DNA of 8,526 nucleotides from an uncultured Eubacteriales bacterium. Its GTDB lineage: Bacteria; Bacillota; Clostridia; Oscillospirales; Acutalibacteraceae. Where the stretch lies: the NCBI GenBank assembly GCA_934486615.1, contig CAKSQO010000017.1, forward strand, positions 1 to 8,526, given 5' to 3'. Each line of letters starts with the position of its first letter. The first letter of the stretch is position 1. A program made the translations under genes and the position numbers. Below are positions 1 through 5,611 of this stretch, piece after piece. The notes beneath the pieces were generated by a model that was given only the letters and a program-made list of their open reading frames with translations, searched no databases and was not told the origin of the DNA.

Positions 1-85
1 GTCACGAATTTTCTGATAACAAACCTGGATGCTTCTGGCCACGTTTTTGAAGGAATAGATCAGTCATGAGAAATTTTTCCACAGA

Positions 86-142
86 GGGGGGTGCATTTCC
101 GAAAACTACTGCACCCCCTTTTGCGCTGAAAATGCACCCCCC
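86..142. repeat. Nested inverted repeats with three copies of a TGCACCCCC-type core
   Basis: A 13-bp arm at 86-98 (six G, then TGCATTT) has an exact reverse complement at 130-142. A third, partial copy (TGCACCCCC, 110-118) lies between them and can pair instead with 87-95, giving a 9-bp stem with a 14-nt loop followed by TTTT. The two foldings are mutually exclusive. The short one resembles an intrinsic terminator for a plus-strand gene entering from the left. The long one resembles the terminal repeats of a mobile element. The sequence does not decide between these. Confidence 0.6.
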
Positions 143-188
143 ATAAAATGGTTTCCATTAAAATTAGAGTTATTTGTCATTAAAGTTT

Positions 189-213
189 AATCCGAACCGC
201 TGCGGTTCGGATT
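189..213. repeat. 25-bp perfect palindrome
   Basis: AATCCGAACCGC and its exact reverse complement flank a single T at 201. In RNA this gives an 11-bp stem closed by a CTG triloop. No T-tract follows on either strand, so it is not a complete terminator by itself. It lies 18 bp before the strong terminator at 231-275, in a gene-free stretch. It could be a protein-binding dyad, a processing hairpin or part of an intergenic repeat. Confidence 0.6.
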
Positions 214-230
214 CGGAGAGTAAATCTCCA

Positions 231-275
231 CCAAAAAAGAGCCGCTTTGCATTTTGCAAAGCGGCTCTTTTTTGG
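231..275. terminator. Strong bidirectional intrinsic terminator
   Basis: The arms at 231-251 and 255-275 are perfectly complementary over 21 bp around a TTT loop (252-254). The GC-rich inner stem (GAGCCGCTTTGCA, 239-251) is flanked by six A on the left and six T on the right, so the hairpin ends in a U-tract when transcribed in either direction. On the minus strand it lies downstream of the beta-helix gene, whose stop codon is at 439-441, and is the obvious end of that transcript. On the plus strand it would stop transcription entering from the left edge. Confidence 0.9.
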
Positions 276-438
276 GCTGCATCCGTCTTTTCAGACGGGT
301 GAAATTCACCTCGAGGCGGAGAAAATCGCTGACGCGGTGAAATCCGATTTTCGGTCGCAGCGGCTTTTCGGGCGGCTTCGGCGCGGCTTTTCGGATTTAT
401 CGGCCGAAAGTACGCTCGATGCCGCAGCCCGTAGATGC
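276..438. other. Gene-free stretch with short inverted repeats
   Basis: No supportable gene lies between the bidirectional terminator and the stop of the minus-strand beta-helix gene. The stretch contains a 6-bp hairpin, CCGTCT / AGACGG with a TTTC loop (283-298), followed at once by the near-palindrome GGTGAAATTCACC (298-310). The rest (311-438) is GC-rich with no recognised motif. As the probable 3' untranslated region of the minus-strand transcript it may carry an intergenic repeat, but that cannot be established from one copy. Confidence 0.4.
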
Positions 439-2331
439 TTACTTGCCGCGTCCCTCGCGGATACCGACGCCCGTCATGTCGATCGGCTTGAAGCCCATCT
501 TGAGTGCAGGCGAATCGGGATCAAGCGTAAAATCTCCGTGCTCAGGATCACGCAGCAGCGGGTCGGCTGCGATGCTGAACAGATCGTATCCCTGCTTATG
601 AAGCGCTTCCATATCGGCGGATTTTTTTTGAGTATCCCAGTATACGTTCATATCGCTCTTGATTCCCGTCATACCGTACCCGTCGAAGGGGTTACGGCCA
701 TTGTCGGACAGAATCAGATTCCGCTCAAGCGTAAAGCCGACATGGCCTTCGCGTCGGGTACAGGCGATTACGCCATTTTGTCCGAACGCCCAGATGTTGT
801 TGCGTACGATATTTTCCCGGCCGTAATGCTGGTGGAAGCAGGCGGAAGCAGTATGGTATCCGATATTGTTTTCAATCAGCATATAGCTTGAACCCTCATC
901 GGGATAGATTGCCCAGCCTCCGTAATTCGCTTTTTCGATGTCGTGAACAAGATTATAGCGTATGACCGTTCCCGGCTGTACGCCGAGAGTATAGATGCCT
1001 CCCATGTCGGACAGCACGGAATGGCCGATGTCATAGATGTGGTTGTATTCTATGATATTATCGTGCGATACGCTCTCCGCATAGCCCCAGACCCAGCCGC
1101 ACGAGACGCCGGAGTAGTACAGATCGTGAATCAAGTTGTGCGCAATATGTATATGGTGAGCGTGCATGCTGAGCACGCCGATTCCGGCAAGGAACTGACG
1201 TCCGCCCTCCGTAATCAGGTTATCACATACGCGCACATGATGCGTGCGATCTTCAAGCGCGCCGTTTGCGTCGGAGCCGTTTATCTTAACACCGCCTGCG
1301 CCCATGTCACGCAGCACATTACCGCACAGCTTCATGACCGAGCAGCCCTCGCGCACATCAATGGCATAGTAGCCGACGTGCTCGATTACGGAATTGGTGA
1401 AAGCGCAGCGACGGCAGCGCACATACGTTACCGCACCGCCGGCCTGTGGGCAGCCCTGACGGCAAAGGGGTTCCCCGCGAAGCGACCAGTCAAAATGGCG
1501 TACGGTCACATTGTCGATAGTAAAATCGCAGCAGTTCTCTATCTGAAATGCCTGCTCGCAAACAGGAGCGATCACATCGGTGTTCTCAATCGTTTCGCCG
1601 TCCATGGGGAGATAGTAGAGCGTACCGGCCGCGCGGTCGATATACCAGTCGCCCGGCTCGGTCAGTCCTTCGAAAAGATTTTCAAAGCGGTATTTTGCGT
1701 AGGTTCTTTTATTGTCGTCGTGCAGGGTGTAGCGTGTGGGACGGCTGGATATGACCAGTCGGGTCTCGGGGTCGTATGAGACAACGGGCATCATCTCATC
1801 CGACCAGTAGTGGAATATATGAGCCTGTACATCGGTGAGATTTCGCGTGGGCTTAAAGTCGCCCTCTTTGACTATAAAGCGGTCGCCGGGTATATTGAAC
1901 GGCAGATCGAGCGGCTGGCCGGGCACGCTTTCAATATAGTAAAAGCCCTTTTTCGGCAGGGAAGCTCTGCTTCTGCGCTTGCCGTTGACAAAAAGAGAGT
2001 TGAAATATTCGCCGTCTTCGAGCTTTGCCGTCCAGCAGCGAAGCCCGTTAAGGACGCCCTCCTCAAAGCCTGAAACGCTGCGGCCTCCGTCAAAAATCGC
2101 CTGCTCGCCCTCGTAGGACCGTACGGTGACAGGTGCGTTGAGGCTGATGAAAACGGGCTTGTCGATCGGATATACTCCGCCGCGCAGATTTATCGTGACT
2201 TCTCCGTCCCAACAGGTCTCACTGAGTGTCTGCACACGGTTGAGCGCAGCGGAGAGCGTTTTGAGCGGTGCTTCAAGCGTTCCGGCCGCGTTGTCTTTAC
2301 CGTCGGGTGCAATATACAGATTTTTGGCCAT
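439..2331 (-). CDS. Right-handed parallel beta-helix protein, probable GH141-like glycoside hydrolase
   Basis: 630 residues. The start opens with LYIAPDGKDNAAGT followed by APLKTL, the usual beginning of parallel beta-helix carbohydrate-active proteins. Asn/His-rich coils recur from about residue 250 to 560 (ENNIGYHT, RNNIWAF, EYNHIYDI). The block SDMGGIYTLG (441-450), PDEGSS (477-482) and HQHYG (500-504) matches what I recall of the GH141 family, whose characterised members include an alpha-L-fucosidase acting on rhamnogalacturonan II and a xylanase. The family call is from memory of motifs, so the exact substrate is open. The N-terminus MAKNLYIAPDG has no hydrophobic segment, so the protein is predicted cytoplasmic and would act on imported oligosaccharides. 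Start supported by GGAGG at 2341-2345, nine bases before the ATG. No transporter or regulator lies beside it. Alternatives: polysaccharide lyase-like or a non-catalytic beta-helix protein. Confidence 0.85.
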   Translation of the reverse strand: MAKNLYIAPDGKDNAAGTLEAPLKTLSAALNRVQTLSETCWDGEVTINLRGGVYPIDKPVFISLNAPVTVRSYEGEQAIFDGGRSVSGFEEGVLNGLRCWTAKLEDGEYFNSLFVNGKRRSRASLPKKGFYYIESVPGQPLDLPFNIPGDRFIVKEGDFKPTRNLTDVQAHIFHYWSDEMMPVVSYDPETRLVISSRPTRYTLHDDNKRTYAKYRFENLFEGLTEPGDWYIDRAAGTLYYLPMDGETIENTDVIAPVCEQAFQIENCCDFTIDNVTVRHFDWSLRGEPLCRQGCPQAGGAVTYVRCRRCAFTNSVIEHVGYYAIDVREGCSVMKLCGNVLRDMGAGGVKINGSDANGALEDRTHHVRVCDNLITEGGRQFLAGIGVLSMHAHHIHIAHNLIHDLYYSGVSCGWVWGYAESVSHDNIIEYNHIYDIGHSVLSDMGGIYTLGVQPGTVIRYNLVHDIEKANYGGWAIYPDEGSSYMLIENNIGYHTASACFHQHYGRENIVRNNIWAFGQNGVIACTRREGHVGFTLERNLILSDNGRNPFDGYGMTGIKSDMNVYWDTQKKSADMEALHKQGYDLFSIAADPLLRDPEHGDFTLDPDSPALKMGFKPIDMTGVGIREGRGK

Positions 2332-2363
2332 GTGATTATTCCTCCATGTTCAAATTTATGACA

Positions 2364-2379
2364 CACCGATTGATTGGTG
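2364..2379. promoter_or_regulatory. Imperfect 16-bp dyad upstream of the beta-helix gene
   Basis: CACCGATTGATTGGTG is a dyad with six of eight positions complementary. It lies in the 75-bp gap between the two minus-strand genes, 33 bp before the ATG of the beta-helix gene. Many sugar-utilisation genes have an operator in this place, so a repressor site is possible. No convincing -35/-10 pair accompanies it, and a chance dyad of this quality is not rare. Confidence 0.25.
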
Positions 2380-2406
2380 CTTTAAGACAGAGCTTAAAAG
2401 GTTTTC

Positions 2407-3753
2407 CTAATTTCCGCCGCCGTTGCGCAGGAGAGCCTTGCGGAGAAGCTCGTTTCTGTCTTCGGCGGAGATACGGCTCTTGCGGCCGAACTGGGTGAAC
2501 TCGTCCTGCTTCCGGCCGGCGCTTTCGGCGCGGGAGTCTCGGTTGCTTGCGACGGCGCTGACGGCCGGCTCATCGGGTTCGGAAGTGCTCGGGGCTTCGG
2601 CCGCGTTTTCGGTCGCTGCCGCAGCAGCGGCTTCGGGAGCGCTTGCGGCTGCTTCGGGAGCGCTTGCGGCTGCTTCGGGAGCGCTTGCGGCTGCTTCGGG
2701 AGCGTTCGCGGCTGCTTCGGCTGCATGAGTCTCGCCGGGCGCGGCGGTTGCTTCAGACCCGGCGACGGGCGGCTCTGTGCTCGCACTTTTACAGGCGGCG
2801 TGCTTTGCGGCGGGCTTTACACCGACTTTGGCGACGACTGTGCGCTGCACGCGAGCGGTCTTGGCCGGCTCGCCGTGCGCGGGTTTTTCCGCGACTGCGG
2901 CGGCTTCGGCAGCTGCTTCAGCGACTGCTGCGCTTGTGTTATCCTCTGCGGGTTCGGTTGCCGAAGCGCTTTCGGGCACTTCCGCATAATCGGCGGCGAA
3001 GTCCGCGCCCTCGTCGGACTTATCGGAGCGTATCACTTCAAACGCGCCGCGTTTATCCTCGGCGGAAACATCGTCAAAGCCGGGCACGGCGGTGAAATCG
3101 GAGCTTAAAAACTCGCTTGCTTCGGCGTCGTAGCCCGCGAGGACGCGCTCGCTGTCCGCTTTGGCGGCGGCGACGGAGTCCTTCAGCTCGCCGTAGACCC
3201 CGGCGAAGCCCTTAGCCTTATCAAGCATAAGCGCGGACGAGCGCGCGACGGCGGCGAGGTCCTTGTTCAGCGCCGAGCACATACCTGCGACCTCGCGCTG
3301 CACGGCCTCGTAGCGCGCGAGCATATCGTCGGTGTCGCCCATAACGGCGTCAAAGCGCTCGTTGAGCGTCTCAAGCAGCTTCAGCGCGGACTCGCGCGAG
3401 TCGCAGACGATCTCGCGGCCCGAGCCGTAGGCGCGCTTGTAAATCTTTGCAATGTCGCCGAAAAGCAGGTCGTCGCGGCTGCGCTTTGCCTCAAGCTCGG
3501 CCACATCCTTGCTCAGGGCGGCGTTACTGTCGGTCAGCTGCTTATTTTGCGCGGCGAGAGAGCTGTTCTCGGCCGTGAGCGCGGCGACGCGCGCTTCGAG
3601 AGCCGCGACCTTACCGACGGCGCTCTGAACTTCGAGGGTCAGGCGGTTGTTGACGCCCTCGAGGTCGGCCGCCTTACGGTTAAGCTCGTCGAATTTTGCG
3701 TCGACGTCCGCTTTTTTGTAGCCGCCGAAAAGCGTCCCTTTAAAATTTGACAT
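2407..3753 (-). CDS. DivIVA-like coiled-coil protein with Ala/Pro/Glu-rich repeat tail
   Basis: 448 residues. The N-terminus MSNFKGTLFGGYKKADVDAK resembles the DivIVA/GpsB membrane-targeting start (FGGYKKADVD compared with the usual GYD-x-x-EVD). A heptad-like coiled coil follows from about 20 to 85, then a second largely helical region (about 90-230), then a low-complexity Ala/Pro/Glu/Thr tail (about 290-415) with tandem SAPEAAA units. A charged C-terminal helix (DEFTQFGRKSRISAEDRNEL) ends the protein. Proteins of this kind usually scaffold cell-pole or division-site processes, but no division gene is nearby, so the role is inferred. The ATG at 3753 is preferred because AAGGTGATC, a good anti-16S match, lies just upstream at 3757-3765. 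A TTG at 3822 would add 23 residues unlike the family. It may share a transcript with the beta-helix gene 75 bp downstream. Confidence 0.8.
   Translation of the reverse strand: MSNFKGTLFGGYKKADVDAKFDELNRKAADLEGVNNRLTLEVQSAVGKVAALEARVAALTAENSSLAAQNKQLTDSNAALSKDVAELEAKRSRDDLLFGDIAKIYKRAYGSGREIVCDSRESALKLLETLNERFDAVMGDTDDMLARYEAVQREVAGMCSALNKDLAAVARSSALMLDKAKGFAGVYGELKDSVAAAKADSERVLAGYDAEASEFLSSDFTAVPGFDDVSAEDKRGAFEVIRSDKSDEGADFAADYAEVPESASATEPAEDNTSAAVAEAAAEAAAVAEKPAHGEPAKTARVQRTVVAKVGVKPAAKHAACKSASTEPPVAGSEATAAPGETHAAEAAANAPEAAASAPEAAASAPEAAASAPEAAAAAATENAAEAPSTSEPDEPAVSAVASNRDSRAESAGRKQDEFTQFGRKSRISAEDRNELLRKALLRNGGGN
2641..2724 (-). repeat. 21-bp tandem repeat inside the DivIVA-like gene
   Basis: Three identical 21-bp units (2641-2661, 2662-2682, 2683-2703) and a diverged fourth (2704-2724) lie head to tail. 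On the coding strand each unit encodes seven residues, SAPEAAA. A partial related unit precedes them at about 2627-2640. The period is a multiple of three, so a change in copy number would keep the reading frame. Confidence 0.9.
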
Positions 3754-3960
3754 AAAGATCACCTTGTTTGTGAGTACCATCGGCAGATAAGGATAAACAC
3801 GGGATTTCGGGAGCGAAAACAATGCTCGGCTTTGATTTTCCCGTTATCGGGCGCCGCCACCCATGACGATGACGCAGTCCGACGCTCATCTCGCCCCAAA
3901 GGACAAGCGGGCTTGCCTTTGTCTGCCGATGACAGACGGCAGCCGATGGTAAATGGTAAT
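3754..3960 (-). other. Long, hairpin-rich 5' leader of the DivIVA-like gene
   Basis: No gene is supported between the ATG of the DivIVA-like gene and its candidate promoters. The stretch can form several hairpins: CAAAGG/CCTTTG with inner CAAG/CTTG (3897-3921), and two competing stems, GTCTG/CAGAC (3921-3937) and CTGCCG/CGGCAG (3923-3942). A transcript from the promoters near 4000 would have a leader of roughly 240-270 nt. I recognise no known riboswitch class in it. The features are compatible with a structured leader, but GC-rich DNA folds easily. Confidence 0.35.
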
Positions 3961-3973
3961 ATAATAGTACGAC

Positions 3974-4000
3974 AATTTATTATATAAATTTATTATATAA
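3974..4000. repeat. AT-only tandem repeat, two 13-bp units
   Basis: AATTTATTATATA occurs at 3974-3986 and again at 3987-3999. It forms the core of an A+T island in an otherwise GC-rich locus, just downstream (minus strand) of the candidate promoters for the DivIVA-like gene. Confidence 0.7.
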
Positions 4001-4025
4001 TATATTTATTTGCACTGTAAGTCAA
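3997..4025 (-). promoter_or_regulatory. Candidate sigma-A promoter, proximal, for the DivIVA-like gene
   Basis: On the minus strand TTGACT (4020-4025) and TATTAT (3997-4002) are separated by exactly 17 bp, a near-consensus vegetative promoter. Transcription would begin near 3990 and read toward the DivIVA-like gene. The -35 hexamer lies inside a 17-bp sequence that is repeated 30 bp upstream, giving a second similar promoter. Confidence 0.65.
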
Positions 4026-4056
4026 GTATAATATATCTATTGCACTGTAAGTCAAG
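4010..4056 (-). repeat. Two direct copies of a 17-bp sequence spaced 30 bp
   Basis: TTGCACTGTAAGTCAAG is present at 4010-4026 and 4040-4056. The 30-bp start-to-start distance is close to three helical turns, so a protein bound to both would sit on the same DNA face. On the minus strand each copy contributes a TTGACT -35 hexamer. The repeat may therefore be a duplicated promoter, a pair of regulator sites, or both. Confidence 0.85.
4028..4055 (-). promoter_or_regulatory. Candidate sigma-A promoter, distal, for the DivIVA-like gene
   Basis: On the minus strand TTGACT (4050-4055) and TATTAT (4028-4033) are separated by 16 bp, reading toward the DivIVA-like gene with a start near 4021. It shares the repeated 17-bp block with the proximal promoter but has a one-base shorter spacer, so it may be the weaker of the two. 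Confidence 0.5.
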
Positions 4057-4092
4057 CGCCGCCGAGGACGAAAATATTTTCTGAAAAAACGC

Positions 4093-4121
4093 TTGATTTT
4101 TGAAATCGGCTGTGATATAAT
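4093..4121 (+). promoter_or_regulatory. Sigma-A promoter of the riboswitch transcript
   Basis: TTGATT (4093-4098) and a perfect TATAAT (4116-4121) are separated by 17 bp. TG at 4113-4114 supplies an extended -10. Transcription should start near 4127-4129, immediately at the first bases of the cyclic di-GMP aptamer, which supports both calls. Confidence 0.88.
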
Positions 4122-4126
4122 CTTCA

Positions 4127-4215
4127 GGAAGTAAAAAGGCAAACCTCGCGAAAGCGTGGGGCGCAAAGCTTTGAGTCTAAGGCCGATACGGCTATGATTG
4201 TCAGGTTGCACTGGA
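4127..4215 (+). promoter_or_regulatory. Cyclic di-GMP-I (GEMM-I) riboswitch aptamer
   Basis: The conserved GEMM-I elements occur in order and with normal spacing. GGCAAACC (4138-4145) is followed by a short stem, CGC/GCG, capped by a GAAA tetraloop (4147-4156). Then come GGGGCGCAAAGC (4158-4169), CTAAG (4177-4181), a small variable hairpin GCCG-ATA-CGGC (4182-4192), and the closing strand with GGTTGCAC (4204-4211). In this class the GGCAAACC and final strands form the ligand pocket and the GAAA loop docks into the second domain. The class senses cyclic di-GMP. The aptamer begins at the predicted transcription start and lies 79 bases before a secreted-protein gene. Assignment is by motif reading, not a covariance search. 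Confidence 0.9.
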
Positions 4216-4257
4216 TATGGAGTCAGATACGGCTCTGTTTCGGGTGCAGCTTTTTTA
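4205..4257 (+). terminator. Riboswitch expression platform: intrinsic terminator
   Basis: GTTGCACT (4205-4212) can pair with GGTGCAGC (4243-4250), including two G-U pairs, enclosing an inner stem GGAGTC / GGCTCT (4219-4224, 4231-4236). Six T, an A and four T follow (4251-4261). The 5' arm is part of the aptamer's 3' strand, so aptamer and terminator cannot form together. On that geometry ligand binding should suppress termination, making this an ON switch. The direction is inferred, not shown. Confidence 0.72.
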
Positions 4258-4293
4258 TTTTGTCCGATTTCACTTAAGAAGGGAAGAATATAT

Positions 4294-5505
4294 ATGAAAA
4301 GAGTTTTCGCTGTTCTGCTCAGCATAATTATGCTCGTCAGCGCATTTACCGTTGCGGCAAGCGCTGATTCAAACTGGGGTTGGGACGATGCATGGAACGT
4401 AGGCTGGGCAGGTCCGCAGACCGTCAAGGCCGAGTTCTATCTGCTTAACGAGGGACTTACCGTTCCTGTCGGCACCGCTTCCGAGCCGACCAAGAACTAC
4501 ACCCATGCGGGCAGCGGTTCAATCATCATCAACAAGAAAACTCAGGACGGCTATTACAATGCCGAGGGCAACGGCATCGGCGCTTACATCGTCAATGCGC
4601 CGAAGGTTGAGCTTTCCGCAGGCCAGTCCGTTATCTGGTACGTTATGAAGAACGAGAGCGAAGGCTGGCACGTCGACGGAGTTGTGACCCCGTTCTGCAG
4701 CGTGCTTTACGATTCAAACTGCGACACCTTCACCGGCTCGACCACCGACCCTGTCCACTACTTCAAGGGCGACACCGCGCTTGTCAAGGCCAACGGCTTT
4801 GAGCGCGCGGGCTACAAGTTCGTCGGCTGGAACACCTCCGCTGACGGCAAGGGCACCGCTTACGCCGCGGGCGACGACATTTCGAGCCTGCTCATTTTTA
4901 AGAAAAACATGAACACCACCACGCTTTACGCGATGTGGGAGAAGCTCCCCGAGACTATCGTCACCCCCGTCGACCCGAGCAAGGTCGTCAAGGGCAGCAT
5001 CGTTTGCCCGAAGAAGATGTCCGTTCGCTTTGAGGACGGCACCGTCTACTACGGCGGCGAGAGCATCGACCTCGAGATCGGCAAGGAGTACAAATTCCGG
5101 ATGTGCTCGAACAACTGGGATAACGACACCTATTCCGACGACGGCAACGGCATCTGCGGCACAGTCGTCTACACCGTGAGAGTGTCCGACCGCTTCGACG
5201 AGAGGAGCTTCGACGCGGCCACTAAGACCTTTGTCCTGCCCAAGGGCGACCCGGTGCTCAGAACCGACGTCAACAAGTGCTTCATGGCCTACAGATACCG
5301 CTTCAAGACCGACTACAACAAGCAGACCGGAATCAAGCAGGTCGTCAACACCCCGCTTGAGAGCCTGTCGGTCAACCTGCCGCTCGGCTCGACCGTTAGA
5401 AGCGACGCGTATATCGCCTACAAGCTTGTCGGCAGCGCCGATGTGTTCATTGAGAACAATGAGGATATGACGATTTCTTATACCGACTACAAGTGGAATT
5501 ACTAA
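4294..5505 (+). CDS. Secreted protein with Listeria-Bacteroides (InlB B-type) repeat
   Basis: 403 residues. Residues 1-24 form a Sec signal peptide with a basic MKR start, a hydrophobic core and an ASA cleavage motif before D25. At about 145-216 there is a B-type repeat: GYKFVGWNTSADGKG (173-187) and LYAMW (211-215) are its signature. This fold is common in surface and secreted proteins of Gram-positive bacteria. The flanking regions (25-140 and 220-403) are unrecognised. No LPXTG motif, C-terminal membrane helix or other anchor is visible, so release or non-covalent attachment is likely. An upstream in-frame ATG at 4198 is rejected because it lies inside the riboswitch. The ATG at 4294 has a purine-rich site (AAGAAGGGAAG, 4277-4287) and starts the signal peptide. 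Expression should be gated by the cyclic di-GMP riboswitch in its leader. An adhesive or matrix role fits that control but is inference. Confidence 0.9.
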   Translation: MKRVFAVLLSIIMLVSAFTVAASADSNWGWDDAWNVGWAGPQTVKAEFYLLNEGLTVPVGTASEPTKNYTHAGSGSIIINKKTQDGYYNAEGNGIGAYIVNAPKVELSAGQSVIWYVMKNESEGWHVDGVVTPFCSVLYDSNCDTFTGSTTDPVHYFKGDTALVKANGFERAGYKFVGWNTSADGKGTAYAAGDDISSLLIFKKNMNTTTLYAMWEKLPETIVTPVDPSKVVKGSIVCPKKMSVRFEDGTVYYGGESIDLEIGKEYKFRMCSNNWDNDTYSDDGNGICGTVVYTVRVSDRFDERSFDAATKTFVLPKGDPVLRTDVNKCFMAYRYRFKTDYNKQTGIKQVVNTPLESLSVNLPLGSTVRSDAYIAYKLVGSADVFIENNEDMTISYTDYKWNY

Positions 5506-5553
5506 AAAGCACTGTCGGCTGTAATTGTTAAATGGGCTGACTTGAGGCCTTAC

Positions 5554-5597
5554 AAAGCTGCTGCACAGCCCGGGTGCAGCAGCTTTTCTGTTTTTTG
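5554..5597 (+). terminator. Strong intrinsic terminator between the secreted-protein and lipoprotein genes
   Basis: AAAGCTGCTGCAC (5554-5566) pairs perfectly with GTGCAGCAGCTTT (5574-5586) over 13 bp with a 7-nt loop, followed by a T-rich run ending in six T (5591-5596). It ends the secreted-protein transcript. Its U-tract runs directly into the GGAGG site of the next gene, leaving no room for a promoter between them. Confidence 0.9.
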
Positions 5598-5611
5598 GAG
5601 GAAGAAAGTTT

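Noticed and set aside
1..69. Open frame from the left edge ending in TGA at 67-69, 22 codons, possible C-terminus of an upstream gene
   Set aside because: A 22-codon stretch without a stop is common by chance and the encoded tail matches nothing I recognise. The hairpin after it is suggestive only.
247..891. Plus-strand 214-codon frame
   Set aside because: It overlaps the terminator at its start and runs antisense through the beta-helix gene. Its sequence has no recognisable domain.
943..1779. Plus-strand 278-codon frame
   Set aside because: Wholly antisense to the beta-helix gene, which has clear family motifs, a good ribosome binding site and repeat structure.
2641..2724. CRISPR-like array
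   Set aside because: The 21-bp units are directly adjacent without spacers and encode an in-frame heptapeptide repeat.
3754..3822. N-terminal extension of the DivIVA-like protein from a TTG at 3822
   Set aside because: The ATG at 3753 has a strong anti-16S match just upstream and starts the DivIVA-like motif. The extension has no such site and is unlike the family.
3740..3889. Minus-strand 49-codon frame with ATG at 3889, overlapping the DivIVA-like start
   Set aside because: No recognisable protein features and no clear Shine-Dalgarno at good spacing. Better explained as leader sequence.
4198..4293. Upstream in-frame start for the secreted B-repeat protein
   Set aside because: These codons lie within the riboswitch aptamer and terminator. 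The signal peptide starts at 4294 with its own ribosome binding site.
3993..4427. Minus-strand 144-codon frame
   Set aside because: It runs antisense through the riboswitch, its promoter and the signal-peptide region of the secreted-protein gene.
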